Assembly (NCBI GenBank): GCA_015222055.1
Contig: JADFUR010000019.1
Location: 53,770 to 117,769, forward strand
Reading direction: 5' to 3'
Length of the DNA: 64,000 nt
Source: Bacteroidota bacterium
Lineage (GTDB): Bacteria > Bacteroidota > Bacteroidia > Bacteroidales > B39-G9
This document shows, piece by piece, positions 41,731 through 52,217 of this stretch. The stretch's first letter is position 1; each line of letters starts with the position of its first letter. Both the position numbers and the translations under genes were made by a program. The notes under the pieces are model-generated. The model did no database searches. It was not told the origin of the DNA and was given only the letters and a program-made list of their open reading frames with translations.

Positions 41731-41988
41731 ATAAAAGCAAGCTTTTTTACCTAATAAATTATTGTCTTTCAAAAAAAAATTTTGATGTTTCTATTATTAA
41801 TTATAATTTAGATAAAATTTCACATCTGCAGATTTTTTTGATAGACCTCATAATTATGAAAAAACAATTTTACACAAAAATATTTTTTGCTCTTATCTCA
41901 TATTTTATAATGCAAAGCTGCATTTTATCAAAAAACATTTGCTTAAATTTAAATAAAAACAAAATTTTAGTTCAAATTTAATATTAAA

Positions 41989-42612
41989 ATGAACTTCGAA
42001 AAAGGACACATGTACCACATATATAATCAAGGCAATAATCGCCAAAAAATCTTTTTCGAAAAAGAAAATTATTTATTCTTCCTTAAAAAAATAAAAACCT
42101 ACATCACACCTTATTGCGATATTTTTGCTTGGTGCTTAATGCCAAACCACTTTCATTTAATGGTTTTGGTTAGGGAAGTTGAGTTGGCTGTGAATTCTAC
42201 TCACGAAGTGACTTCTCTTAGTCACCTCGTGAATAGTAGCAGCAAAACCCGAACTTTAAACAATTCAATAGCTATTATGCTTCGCTCCTATACTCGTGCT
42301 ATAAATAAACGAAGAAATATGAGTGGTTCTCTTTTTCGAGAAGCAACCAAAGCCGAATGCCTAAACTGCAAAAAGAAAATAAGTCCTTCTTTTTTTTCAA
42401 ATAACGGCGTGACAAAAATCAATATACAAAACACAGAAAGAGAATACCCTCAAGTTTGTTTTAATTACATACACCAAAATCCTGTAAAAGCAGGCTTAGT
42501 AAAAAATGCTATCGACTGGGAATTTTCTTCAGCTATAGATTATGCAGGTTTGCGAGACGGAAAATTAGTTAATTTGGAAGTTGCAAAAAGACATCTAAAT
42601 ATCAACTCATGA
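41989..42612 (+). mobile_element. REP-associated tyrosine transposase (Y1_Tnp / RAYT)
   Basis: CLMPNHFHLMVLV (HUH motif), SYTRAINKRRNMSGSLFREATKAEC, VCFNYIHQNPVKAGLVKNAIDWEFSSA. Confidence 0.9.
42197..42236. repeat. REP-like palindrome inside the RAYT coding sequence
   Basis: tcacgaagtgact-tctctt-agtcacctcgtga: 13-bp arms, one mismatch. Confidence 0.75.
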
Positions 42613-42639
42613 AGAGATTGTGGGTCTGCTCGTGAGTTG
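42603..42639. repeat. REP-like inverted repeat overlapping the RAYT stop codon
   Basis: caactcatga-N17-tcgtgagttg: 10-bp arms with one T:G position; shares the actca(c/t)ga...tcgtga core with the internal palindrome. Confidence 0.65.
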
Positions 42640-42650
42640 TAAACAAAAAA

Positions 42651-42676
42651 AAGTGTCTCGAAAAAACGAAACACTT
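42651..42676. terminator. bidirectional intrinsic terminator between RAYT and tRNA-Arg
   Basis: aagtgtctcg-aaaaaa-cgaaacactt hairpin with flanking A/T runs. Confidence 0.7.
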
Positions 42677-42684
42677 TTAAAAAG

Positions 42685-42758
42685 TGACCCCGGGGGGATT
42701 CAAACCCTCAACCCTCAGAGCCGAAATCTGATATTCTATTCAGTTGAACTACGGGGCC
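42685..42758 (-). tRNA. tRNA-Arg (anticodon TCG)
   Basis: Reverse strand GGCCCCGTAGTTCAACTGAATAGAATATCAGATTTCGGCTCTGAGGGTTGAGGGTTTGAATCCCCCCGGGGTCA; anticodon stem TCAGA/TCTGA with loop TTTCGGC. Confidence 0.92.
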
Positions 42759-42890
42759 ATAATTTTTGTCAAAATTAATAATTATATCATTAATAAAACA
42801 AAGATTGAGGTATTTTTTATTTATTAACTAAATTATTCATAATTTTGCACCCTAATAATTTTTTTGAAATAAAAAATATCAAAAATCACT

Positions 42891-45647
42891 ATGGAATATA
42901 ATTTTAATGAGATTGAAGCCAAATGGCAAAAATACTGGAAAGAAAATAATACATATAAAGTAGATATTGACAACAGTAAAGCCAAATATTATGTATTAGA
43001 TATGTTCCCTTATCCTTCAGGAGCCGGATTGCATGTTGGACATCCTTTGGGTTATATTGCTTCCGACATTTATTCTCGTTATAAAACGCTACAAGGATTC
43101 AATGTTTTGCATCCAATGGGATACGATTCTTTTGGGCTACCTGCCGAGCAATATGCTATTCAAACAGGACAGCATCCTTCAATAACAACCCAAACAAACA
43201 TAAAAAGATATAGAGAACAATTAGATAAAATTGGATTTTCTTTTGACTGGAATAGAGAAGTAAGGACAAGTAATCCTAAATATTATAAATGGACTCAATG
43301 GATTTTTCTTCAACTTTTTAAACATTGGTTTAATAAAAAAACCAACAAAGCTGAATCAATATCAGACTTGATTAAAGAATTTGAAAAAAGCGGTAATATT
43401 AATGTTGATGCCGCTTGCAACCAATTTGAACAGTTCGATGCAGAGCAGTGGAACTCAATGAATGAGAGCGAACAACAAAAAATAATTCTTCGCTACAGGT
43501 TGGCTTATATTGACGAAACTTTAGTAAACTGGTGTCCAAAATTAGGAACAGTTTTAGCTAACGACGAAGTTAAAGAAGGAATTTCGGTAAGAGGAGGCTT
43601 TCCTGTTATTCAAAAAAAAATGAAACAGTGGTCGTTAAGAATATCAGCATACTCGCAACGATTATTAGATGGATTAGACAATATTAACTGGACAGATTCT
43701 TTAAAAGAAATTCAACGCAACTGGATTGGGCGTTCAGAAGGGGCTGAAATATTTTTTGATGTCAAAGATTCTGATATTAAAATAAAAGTTTTCACCACTC
43801 GTCCCGACACTCTTTTTGGCTCAACTTTTATGGTGCTGGCACCTGAGAGTGATATTGTTAACGATATTACAACAGACGAAAAGCGAGAAGCTGTTAACGA
43901 ATATATTGAAAAAACAAAAAAACGTAACGAACGCGAACGTATTGCCGACACAAAATCTGTTAGCGGTGAGTTTACTGGTGCATATACTATTCACCCATTT
44001 ACAAAAAAACCTTTGCCAATATATATAAGCGACTATGTTTTATCTGGTTATGGAACAGGAGCTATTATGGCTGTGCCTGCTCACGACAGTCGCGATTATG
44101 CTTTTGCAAAACATTTTAACATACCAATAATTCAGGTAGTAACAGGAGGCGACATCTCACAAGAATCTTATGATGCCAAAGAAGGAAAATTAATCAATTC
44201 CGATTTTCTTAATGGATTAGATGTAAAAGATGCTGTAAGAAAAATGATTGACAAGATAAAAAAAGATAATCTTGGAAACATAAAAATAAATTTCCGTTTA
44301 CGTGATGCTATTTTTAGTCGTCAACGCTATTGGGGAGAGCCTTTTCCAATATATTTTAAAAACAATTTACCTTACGCTATCGACGAAAGTGAGCTTCCTC
44401 TTGAGCTACCAGAAGTCGACAAATATTTACCAACAGAAAAAGGCGAACCACCTTTGGCAAGAGCTGACAACTGGCAAACAAAAGATGGTCACAAATATGA
44501 AATAAACACAATGCCCGGATTTGCAGGTTCATCAGCTTATTACCTAAGATATATGGATTCGCAAAACAACAATTCTTTTATTTCTAAAGAAGCAAACAAT
44601 TATTGGCAAGATGTTGACTTATATGTAGGAGGTACAGAGCATGCAACCGGCCACCTTGTTTATTCGCGTTTTTGGAACAAGTTTTTATTCGATATTGGTC
44701 TTGTATGCAAAGACGAACCTTTCAAAAAATTGATTAACCAAGGTATGATTCAAGGTCGTTCAAATTTTGTTTATCGAATTCATAACACCAACACTTTTGT
44801 ATCATACAATTTGCGTAATGAACACAAAGTAACCCCAATTCATGTTGATGTAAATATTGTTCATAACGATGTTTTAGATTTAGAAGCTTTTAAAACATGG
44901 CAAGCTGAGTATAAAGATGCTGAATTTATTCTTGAAGACGATAAATATATTTGTGGTCATGCTGTTGAAAAGATGTCAAAATCTATGTTTAACGTGGTTA
45001 ACCCTGACGATATTATTGAAAAATATGGGGCAGATACTTTACGTCTTTATGAAATGTTTTTAGGACCACTTGAATATTCAAAACCATGGGATACAAGTGG
45101 AATAGACGGCGTTTATAAATTTTTAAAAAAACTATGGAAATTATTTATTAATGATAGAGGTGAATTTTGTGTTTCTGATGAAAAGCCGAATAAAGAAGAG
45201 TTAAAAACAATACATAAAACAATAAAAAAAGTAACCGAAGATATTGAAAGATTCTCATTTAACACCTCTGTAAGTGCTTTTATGATTTGTGTAAATGAAC
45301 TAAATGGCTGCAACAAGCGTGATATACTCAAAAATCTCGTTTTACTTCTATCACCATTTGCCCCTCACATTAGCGAAGAGTTATGGGAGTTATTAGGTAA
45401 TAATCAAAGCATTACAAAATCATCATTCCCAATATATGATGAAAAACATCTGCTTGAAGCAAGTCATACTTACCCTGTTTCATTTAATGGAAAAATGCGC
45501 TTTAAAATTGAGTTGCCTTTAAATATTACAAAAGAAGAGCTTGAAGAAAAAATTTTAAGTGTCGAAGATTCTAAAAAATGGCTTGATGGTAAAACACCAA
45601 AAAAAATAATTTTTGTACCAAAAAAAATAATTAATATCGTTGTCTAA
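42891..45647 (+). CDS. leuS: leucine--tRNA ligase
   Basis: [48 protein letters not shown]. Confidence 0.96.
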   Translation: MEYNFNEIEAKWQKYWKENNTYKVDIDNSKAKYYVLDMFPYPSGAGLHVGHPLGYIASDIYSRYKTLQGFNVLHPMGYDSFGLPAEQYAIQTGQHPSITTQTNIKRYREQLDKIGFSFDWNREVRTSNPKYYKWTQWIFLQLFKHWFNKKTNKAESISDLIKEFEKSGNINVDAACNQFEQFDAEQWNSMNESEQQKIILRYRLAYIDETLVNWCPKLGTVLANDEVKEGISVRGGFPVIQKKMKQWSLRISAYSQRLLDGLDNINWTDSLKEIQRNWIGRSEGAEIFFDVKDSDIKIKVFTTRPDTLFGSTFMVLAPESDIVNDITTDEKREAVNEYIEKTKKRNERERIADTKSVSGEFTGAYTIHPFTKKPLPIYISDYVLSGYGTGAIMAVPAHDSRDYAFAKHFNIPIIQVVTGGDISQESYDAKEGKLINSDFLNGLDVKDAVRKMIDKIKKDNLGNIKINFRLRDAIFSRQRYWGEPFPIYFKNNLPYAIDESELPLELPEVDKYLPTEKGEPPLARADNWQTKDGHKYEINTMPGFAGSSAYYLRYMDSQNNNSFISKEANNYWQDVDLYVGGTEHATGHLVYSRFWNKFLFDIGLVCKDEPFKKLINQGMIQGRSNFVYRIHNTNTFVSYNLRNEHKVTPIHVDVNIVHNDVLDLEAFKTWQAEYKDAEFILEDDKYICGHAVEKMSKSMFNVVNPDDIIEKYGADTLRLYEMFLGPLEYSKPWDTSGIDGVYKFLKKLWKLFINDRGEFCVSDEKPNKEELKTIHKTIKKVTEDIERFSFNTSVSAFMICVNELNGCNKRDILKNLVLLLSPFAPHISEELWELLGNNQSITKSSFPIYDEKHLLEASHTYPVSFNGKMRFKIELPLNITKEELEEKILSVEDSKKWLDGKTPKKIIFVPKKIINIVV

Positions 45648-46540
45648 TGTTTAAAAAGAAAAAAATTACGCTTGACAAAACAAGCAAAAAAAATATTTAT
45701 AAAATAGTTAGAAGTTATTTCCTAATTACTATTGGTCTTTTGATGTGTTCGATAGGATGGACAGCCTTTATTCTACCGGCTCAAATAACCGGCGGGGGGA
45801 TGACTGGTGTCTCTGCACTTATTTTCTATTCAACAAAAATTCCTGTTGGGTTAAGTTTCCTGTTAATGAATGTTATACTTGTTCTTATAGCAATAAAAAT
45901 TCTTGGTACAGGTTTTGGTATTAAAACAGTTTATAGTGTGATTGTTTTATCATTCTTCTTCTCAATTTTTCAACATTTAATTACAGAACCTATTATAAAA
46001 GAGGGTTTCATGTCATCTGTTATTGGTGGGGGTTTAGCCGGTACGGGAATGGGATTAATCTTTTCACAAGGAGGCAGTACAGGTGGCACAGATATTATTG
46101 CAATGATAATAAATAAATATCGCAATATAAGTCCTGGCAGATTAATACTTTATGTCGATGTTATAATTATTTCATCTTCATTTATAATTTTTCATTCTCT
46201 CGAAAAAATTGTTTATGGTTTTGTTACAATGGGAGTCACTTCTTATACAATTGATTTAGCCATTTCAGGTATAAAGAAATCAGTACAAATTTTTATTTTT
46301 TCACGAAAATATAATGACCTAGCAGAACGAATTACTAAAGAAATACATCGAGGAGTTACTGTAATAGATGGAAACGGTTGGTACACAAAAGAGAATCAAA
46401 AAATATTAATGATTATTGCGAGAAAAAGAGAAGCACATAATATATTCAGAATAACAAAAGAAATAGACCCTGAAGCTTTTATATCTCAAGCTAATGTAAT
46501 GGGCGTTTATGGCAAAGGATTCGATAAAATAAAATCTTAA
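45647..46540 (+). CDS. YitT family (DUF161/DUF2179) membrane protein
   Basis: GWTAFILPAQITGGGMTGVSALIF; SQGGSTGGTDIIAMI; C-terminal DUF2179-like domain. Confidence 0.9.
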   Translation: MFKKKKITLDKTSKKNIYKIVRSYFLITIGLLMCSIGWTAFILPAQITGGGMTGVSALIFYSTKIPVGLSFLLMNVILVLIAIKILGTGFGIKTVYSVIVLSFFFSIFQHLITEPIIKEGFMSSVIGGGLAGTGMGLIFSQGGSTGGTDIIAMIINKYRNISPGRLILYVDVIIISSSFIIFHSLEKIVYGFVTMGVTSYTIDLAISGIKKSVQIFIFSRKYNDLAERITKEIHRGVTVIDGNGWYTKENQKILMIIARKREAHNIFRITKEIDPEAFISQANVMGVYGKGFDKIKS

Positions 46541-46541
46541 T

Positions 46542-47150
46542 TTATTGTTGTTTATTTTTGCGACGTACAATTTCGTCACGAATTTTCGATGCTTTTTCAT
46601 AATCTTCTTCTTGAATAGTTGATTTTAACATTTTTTTCAACTCTTCAAGAGGAATCTTAAAAAATTCTACTTGTTTTATCTTTGGTTTAGCAACCTCCTC
46701 CTTTGATGATTTTTTTTCTATATTGGAATCATCATCCTTAAATTTCAATATAATTCCAGCTTTAGAAATAATTTCTTGTGTAGTATAAATAGGGCATTTA
46801 AACCTCAAAGCTAAAGCAACGGCATCCGAAGTTCTTGCATCAATTTTAATTCTGGAACCTCCGTTATCACAGACTAATTCTGCATAAAAAATTCCTTCTT
46901 CTAATTTATATATTACAACTTCAATTAATTCAATTTTATAAGCTAGGGCAAAATTAACAAACAAATCATGAGTTAATGGTCGGGGCGGTTTTAACCCCTC
47001 CAGTTCTATTGCTATTGCTTGAGCCTCAAAACCTCCGATAATAATTGGCAACCTTTGTTTGCCATTTTCTTCGGTTAAAACCAAAGCATAAGCACCAGAT
47101 TGCATCTGACTATATGACAAACCCAAAACATTAAGTTTTACTTTCTTCAT
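46542..47150 (-). CDS. bifunctional nuclease (BFN/DUF151) family protein with UVR motif
   Basis: ALVLTEENGKQRLPIIIGGFEAQAIAIELEG; DARTSDAVALALRFKCPIY; C-terminal EEDYEKASKIRDEI. Confidence 0.9.
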   Translation of the reverse strand: MKKVKLNVLGLSYSQMQSGAYALVLTEENGKQRLPIIIGGFEAQAIAIELEGLKPPRPLTHDLFVNFALAYKIELIEVVIYKLEEGIFYAELVCDNGGSRIKIDARTSDAVALALRFKCPIYTTQEIISKAGIILKFKDDDSNIEKKSSKEEVAKPKIKQVEFFKIPLEELKKMLKSTIQEEDYEKASKIRDEIVRRKNKQQ

Positions 47151-47297
47151 TTATTAAAACTTTATTGAAGGATTAAAAAAATTAAACCTTTTAATATAAA
47201 TACAAATATAAAAATTTGTTTGTAGCTTTAAAAAATTAATAAAAAAAGTTTGTTATTATTTTTATTGCGTTTTTATAAAAATAAACAAAAATAAAAC

Positions 47298-47328
47298 TTG
47301 TTATATAAATTAAACTTTTATACTTTTG
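47298..47328 (+). promoter_or_regulatory. Bacteroidota-type promoter for rplU-rpmA
   Basis: TTG (47298-47300) - N20 - TACTTTTG (47321-47328), matching TTG/TAnnTTTG. Confidence 0.6.
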
Positions 47329-47357
47329 CAAACCAATAAATATTAAAATAAATACAA

Positions 47358-47669
47358 ATGTACGCAATTGTAGAAATAGCAGGACAACAATTTAAAGTAG
47401 AAAAAGATACAAAATTGTTTGTACAAAAGTTGGATGGAAAAGAAGGCGAAAAAGTAAGTTTTGATAAAGTACTGCTTCTTGACAACGATGGAAAAATTAC
47501 CGTAGGAAAACCAGTAGTAGAGGGTGTCAAAATAAATGGTAAAATTTTAGCACACGCAAAAGCTGATAAAATTAAAGTTTTCAAAAAGAAAAGAAGGAAA
47601 GGTTATCAAACCTTAAACGGTCATCGTCAAAAGTTGACTCAAATTCAAATTGAAGAAATCGTTTCTTAA
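47358..47669 (+). CDS. rplU: 50S ribosomal protein L21
   Basis: MYAIVEIAGQQFKVEKDTKLFV; KRRKGYQTLNGHRQ. Confidence 0.96.
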   Translation: MYAIVEIAGQQFKVEKDTKLFVQKLDGKEGEKVSFDKVLLLDNDGKITVGKPVVEGVKINGKILAHAKADKIKVFKKKRRKGYQTLNGHRQKLTQIQIEEIVS

Positions 47670-47685
47670 TTAAAAATACAAGAAA

Positions 47686-47955
47686 ATGGCACATAAAAAA
47701 GGAGCTGGTAGTTCTCGTAATGGAAGAGAATCGGAAAGTAAAAGATTAGGAGTTAAAATTTTTGGTGGACAACTTGCTAAAGCAGGTAATATTATTGTTC
47801 GTCAAAGAGGAACTAAGCACCATCCAGGAGAAAATACAGGTCTTGGTAAAGATCACACAATTTTTTCGTTAGTTGATGGTAAAGTAGTATTTAACAAAAA
47901 AAGATTTAAAAATACAATAAGATCTTATGTTTCAATAGAACCTATTGCTGAATAA
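47686..47955 (+). CDS. rpmA: 50S ribosomal protein L27
   Basis: [29 protein letters not shown]. Confidence 0.97.
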   Translation: MAHKKGAGSSRNGRESESKRLGVKIFGGQLAKAGNIIVRQRGTKHHPGENTGLGKDHTIFSLVDGKVVFNKKRFKNTIRSYVSIEPIAE

Positions 47956-47981
47956 TTTTTAAATAATTTAAAATAATTTTG

Positions 47982-48030
47982 TCTCCTGATATTTACTACA
48001 TTATTATGTAAATTTTCAGGAGATTTTTTT
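47982..48030 (+). terminator. intrinsic terminator of the rplU-rpmA operon
   Basis: tctcctgatatttac...gtaaattttcaggaga hairpin followed by a T run. Confidence 0.75.
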
Positions 48031-48047
48031 TGCTAATAAATCAGAAT

Positions 48048-49322
48048 ATGCTAAGCCTAAAATACATACGAGAACAAAAAGAAGAGGTTATTAATAAACT
48101 TGCAATAAAAAAATTTAATGCTGCAAAAATAATTAATGAGATTATTGATATTGATAACTATAGAAAAACCTCTCAACTTAATTTAGATAATAGTAATTCA
48201 GAACTTAACAAGCTATCTAAAGAGATTGGGAACCTATATAAAACCGGGCAGATTGAAGAAGCAAACTCTGCAAAATTAAAAACAGCCGATTTAAAAGAAG
48301 ATATTAAGAGCCTAAACAACAAACTGGCTGAAATTGAGCAACACTTAAAAAAATTATTAGTTCTGCTACCTAACACCCCTCATTCATCAGTTACTCCCGG
48401 CAAAGGAGAAGAAGACAATGTGATTATAAAAACAAATGGGGAAATGCCAAAATTAAGCGACAATGCTTTGCCTCATTGGGAACTAGCTAAGAAATATGAC
48501 ATTATTGACTTCGATCTTGGTAACAAAATAACAGGTGCAGGCTTTCCTGTTTATAAAGGCAAAGGGGCAAAATTACAACGAGCACTAATTAACTTTTTTT
48601 TAGATCAGGCAGAAGAAGCTGGATACAGAGAAATTCAACCTCCAATAATGGTTAACGAAAATTCTGGTTTTGGAACAGGTCAATTACCTGATAAAGAAGG
48701 ACAAATGTATTATGCAGAGAAAGACAACTTATATTTAATTCCTACTGCAGAAGTTCCTGTAACAAATATTTACAGAGATGTAATAGTTAATGCAGCAGAC
48801 TTTCCAATAAAAAATACAGCCTATTCTCCTTGTTTTCGTCGTGAAGCTGGTTCTTATGGAAAAGATGTAAGAGGTTTAAACAGATTGCATCAGTTTGACA
48901 AAGTTGAGATTGTAAATATACAACATCCAAATAAATCATACGAGACATTAGACGAAATGGTAGACTACGTTGAGAGCTTGTTAATAAAACTCGAACTACC
49001 TTATAGAATTTTAAGGCTTTGTGGTGGCGATTTAAGCTTTACTTCTGCACTTACTTACGACTTTGAAGTATATTCTGCAGCTCAAAAAAAATGGTTAGAA
49101 GTAAGCTCTGTATCAAATTTCGAATCGTATCAGGCAAACAGATTAAAACTAAGATTTAAAGAAGATGGCGAGAAAAAACCTAAGTTAGCTCACACTTTAA
49201 ATGGCAGTGCTTTAGCTCTTCCACGTATTGTTGCGGCTTTACTTGAAAACAATCAGACCTCTACCGGAATAAATATTCCGAAAGTTCTAAGAAATTTTAC
49301 TAGATTTAATGTTATTGATTAA
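48048..49322 (+). CDS. serS: serine--tRNA ligase
   Basis: MLSLKYIREQKEEV...; FRREAGSYGKDVRGLNRLHQFDKVEI; NGSALALPRIVAALLENNQ. ATG 48048 preferred, since the track start 48030 lies in the terminator T-tract. Confidence 0.95.
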   Translation: MLSLKYIREQKEEVINKLAIKKFNAAKIINEIIDIDNYRKTSQLNLDNSNSELNKLSKEIGNLYKTGQIEEANSAKLKTADLKEDIKSLNNKLAEIEQHLKKLLVLLPNTPHSSVTPGKGEEDNVIIKTNGEMPKLSDNALPHWELAKKYDIIDFDLGNKITGAGFPVYKGKGAKLQRALINFFLDQAEEAGYREIQPPIMVNENSGFGTGQLPDKEGQMYYAEKDNLYLIPTAEVPVTNIYRDVIVNAADFPIKNTAYSPCFRREAGSYGKDVRGLNRLHQFDKVEIVNIQHPNKSYETLDEMVDYVESLLIKLELPYRILRLCGGDLSFTSALTYDFEVYSAAQKKWLEVSSVSNFESYQANRLKLRFKEDGEKKPKLAHTLNGSALALPRIVAALLENNQTSTGINIPKVLRNFTRFNVID

Positions 49323-49501
49323 TTATATAATTTGATTGGGAAACTTTAAATATTTTAAAATCTCTGCAATGCAAAAAACTCATTAAGTTTCTTCATTGCT
49401 TAATCATTATATTGATATATTTTTAATTTGTTATTTTCTATATTACTTTTATTCAAAATTAAACAGTATAACAATTTAACAATAAAATAATTTCAACCAT
49501 T

Positions 49502-50053
49502 TTGGTAAAAGAAAAAATAATTCTCGGAATTGACCCTGGCACTAATATTACCGGCTATGGTTTAATTAAATCTGTGAATAATAAACCAGAATTAATTACA
49601 TTAGGTATAATAAAACTACAAAAAAACACTACACATTTTGCTCGTCTTGAAAAAATTTTCAAAGATGTACTAAAAATAATTGAGCTTTATAATCCTGATG
49701 AATTAGCAATTGAGGCACCATTTTTTGGCAAAAATGTTCAGTCTATGCTAAAGCTTGGACGAGCCCAAGGCGTTTCAATTGCAGCGGCTTTATCACGTTC
49801 TATGCCTGTTTTTGAATACGCACCAAGAAAAATTAAATTAGCAGTTACAGGAAATGGTGCAGCGTCAAAAGAACAAGTATCAATGTTTTTGCAACAGCTT
49901 TTCAAAACAAAAAATTTTCCTAAAGAACTGGATGCCACAGACGGATTAGCAGCTGCTGTTTGTCATTTTTATCAAAAAAATTTATCTTCAGGCGATACTC
50001 ATTATAGTAGCTGGAAATCATATATCAGTAACAATCCAAACAAAATTAGATGA
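49502..50053 (+). CDS. ruvC: crossover junction endodeoxyribonuclease RuvC
   Basis: ILGIDPGTNITGYGLI; AIEAPFFGKNVQSMLKLGRAQGV; LDATDGLAAAVCH; apparent TTG start. Confidence 0.94.
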   Translation: MVKEKIILGIDPGTNITGYGLIKSVNNKPELITLGIIKLQKNTTHFARLEKIFKDVLKIIELYNPDELAIEAPFFGKNVQSMLKLGRAQGVSIAAALSRSMPVFEYAPRKIKLAVTGNGAASKEQVSMFLQQLFKTKNFPKELDATDGLAAAVCHFYQKNLSSGDTHYSSWKSYISNNPNKIR

Positions 50054-50059
50054 ATAAAA

Positions 50060-50086
50060 AAAGCTGTTCATAATATGAACAGCTTT
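50060..50086. terminator. bidirectional intrinsic terminator ruvC/HIT
   Basis: Perfect aaagctgttcat-aat-atgaacagcttt. Confidence 0.85.
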
Positions 50087-50104
50087 CAATATAAAATCTT
50101 TTTT

Positions 50105-50500
50105 TTAAACAAATTCCTTGCTTATTTTTTTGGCAATCTCAAGAAATTCATCTTGAGATAATTTCAATTTAGGATGCTCAAAATTAATATCTTGCTCACT
50201 ATTTAAGGGAACTAAATGAATATGTGCATGCGGCACTTCTAACCCTAATACAGCAACTCCAACTCTCTTACATGGCACAACCTTCTCAATTGCTTTTGCT
50301 ACACGCTTTGAAAAAACACTTAAACCTTTAAGCATTTCATCATCTAAATCAAAAATGTAATTAATCTCTTTTTTGGGAATAACAAGAGTATGACCTTTAA
50401 CTAAAGGATTAATATCTAAAAAAGCATAAAATAATTCATCCTCCGCTATCATGTATGAAGGGATTTCTCTTTTTACAATTTTTGTAAATATATTAGGCAT
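50105..50500 (-). CDS. HIT family protein
   Basis: FTKIVKREIPSYMIAEDE; VPHAHIHLVPL (HxHxH). Confidence 0.93.
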   Translation of the reverse strand: MPNIFTKIVKREIPSYMIAEDELFYAFLDINPLVKGHTLVIPKKEINYIFDLDDEMLKGLSVFSKRVAKAIEKVVPCKRVGVAVLGLEVPHAHIHLVPLNSEQDINFEHPKLKLSQDEFLEIAKKISKEFV

Positions 50501-50546
50501 AATAATATAAAATTAAGAGGTTAAAAATTGAAAAAATAAAAAATTA

Positions 50547-51023
50547 TCAAATAGAAGCAATTTCAATAATCTCAAAAAGAACACTTCCTGATGGAACTTT
50601 AACATCAACTACATCACCAACTTTTCTACCCATCAAACCCTGAGCAACCGGCGTATTAATAGCCAGCTTACCTAACTTAAGATCTGCTTCACTGTCAGAA
50701 ACAATAATATACTGCATTTCTGCATTATTTTTAGTGTTCCTAATCTTAACTTTAGACAACAATTGTACTTTAGAAGTGTCAATCTTTGAAGTATCGACTA
50801 ATCTCGCAGTGACAATAATGCCTTTAATTTTTGAAATTTTCATTTCAAGCATGCCTTGGGCATCTTTTGCAGCATCATACTCGGCATTTTCTGAAATATC
50901 GCCCTTGTCAATAGCCTCTCCAATTTGCTTCGAAATTGCAGGTCTTTCAACCCTCTCCATGCGATACAAATCGTCTTTCAATTTTTTCAAACCTTCTACT
51001 GTTAAATACGAAATTTTTTCCAT
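50547..51023 (-). CDS. greA: transcription elongation factor GreA
   Basis: YLTVEGLKKLKDDLYRMERVERPAISKQIGEAIDKGDISENAEYDAAKDAQG. Confidence 0.94.
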   Translation of the reverse strand: MEKISYLTVEGLKKLKDDLYRMERVERPAISKQIGEAIDKGDISENAEYDAAKDAQGMLEMKISKIKGIIVTARLVDTSKIDTSKVQLLSKVKIRNTKNNAEMQYIIVSDSEADLKLGKLAINTPVAQGLMGRKVGDVVDVKVPSGSVLFEIIEIASI

Positions 51024-51072
51024 TTTTTAAAATTATTTAAAAAACATAAACCAAAAAATATAAAACCAAAAA

Positions 51073-51099
51073 AGAATCTCAATAAAATATTGAGACTCT
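51073..51099 (-). terminator. intrinsic terminator of the PorV-like operon
   Basis: Reverse strand agagtctcaat-attttattgagattct followed by T run. Confidence 0.65.
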
Positions 51100-51131
51100 T
51101 CCTCTAAAAAAACATTAAAATAAAATAAGTC

Positions 51132-52181
51132 TTACAGACTTATTTTAACACCTAAAGAATGTGTTCCATCAAATGGATCTGTAGGTCTATACGAGTAATC
51201 AATAGAAAAGGTTTGCCCTTTCTCTTTATTAAATGGAATTTGCACAGACGCACCTGCTGTTGGTCCTGTATAGGCTGTAGTCTTATTATCTGTATCAAAA
51301 ATTCCTTCTTCGTAAGCATATCCACCTCTAAGAATTACAATATCATGATAATTGTATTGAAGACCAACATTAATTTGATCTTTAGTAAATGAATTTGAAG
51401 TAAAATTTCCAGCCATAGTAACCTTATGGATGGCAGCAAAATTAATGTCATATGCAAAAGCAATCTTAATTAACGAAGGTAACTCAAAATCCGCAGATCT
51501 TTGTTCAACTGTCATTATAGGACCATCAGAAGAGCTTCCTCTAAAAGACATACCATCACCCGAAAATTTCATTGTTGGACCAACATTTTTCATGGTAATT
51601 CCAAAATGAATTTGTTTTTGAGCACCTGTAACATACTGAATACCTGCATCCAAAGCTATACCTGAAGCTGATAAGTTAGAAATTCCTTCGTTTACAACTT
51701 TTATTGCAAATCCACCATATATACTATTTGAAAACTCTTTAGCAAATGCTAAAGTAATATTTGTATATTGAGGGTGATAAGTTCCTAATCCACCATCTGG
51801 CAACTCAACAGTAGTAATCGCAATTTCGCCGAAATCCATTGACATTACTGATAAACTTAACACTCCAGATTCTCCTAAACGTTGTGAAAAACCAAAAGCA
51901 TTGATATTAATTTCTGTGCCTTTAAGCCAATTTGTTCTAGAAAAAACCAAATCAGTACCATGAGTAAGTGCTGTACCAGCAACATTTACAAAAATAGCTT
52001 CAAAGCCAGTAATACAAGCAACATTAGCTCCTGCAAATCCCGAACTTCTTGCCCATGGATTAATAAGAAGCTCTCCTGCTCCTGCTTGTCCAACTCTTTG
52101 CTTATTTCCAGCATATGACGTTGGAATAATCAACGTTACTAATAAAACTAAACCTATAAACTTTATTAATATTTTTTTCAT
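51132..52181 (-). CDS. PorV/PorQ family outer-membrane protein (T9SS-associated)
   Basis: Signal peptide; GQAGAGELLINPWARSSGFAGANVACITGFEAIFVNVAGTA; C-terminal beta strands. ATG at 52181 likely (track start 52214). Confidence 0.82.
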   Translation of the reverse strand: MKKILIKFIGLVLLVTLIIPTSYAGNKQRVGQAGAGELLINPWARSSGFAGANVACITGFEAIFVNVAGTALTHGTDLVFSRTNWLKGTEININAFGFSQRLGESGVLSLSVMSMDFGEIAITTVELPDGGLGTYHPQYTNITLAFAKEFSNSIYGGFAIKVVNEGISNLSASGIALDAGIQYVTGAQKQIHFGITMKNVGPTMKFSGDGMSFRGSSSDGPIMTVEQRSADFELPSLIKIAFAYDINFAAIHKVTMAGNFTSNSFTKDQINVGLQYNYHDIVILRGGYAYEEGIFDTDNKTTAYTGPTAGASVQIPFNKEKGQTFSIDYSYRPTDPFDGTHSLGVKISL

Positions 52182-52217
52182 AATTAATTCTTTATTATAA
52201 ATATAATTAGTCATCTA

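Noticed and set aside
41712-41981. ORF 41712..41981 with an internal lipoprotein-like signal (MKKQFYTKIFFALISYFIMQSC)
   Set aside because: Overlaps the HD-domain gene end and has virtually no mature sequence; likely chance or a decayed fragment upstream of the RAYT
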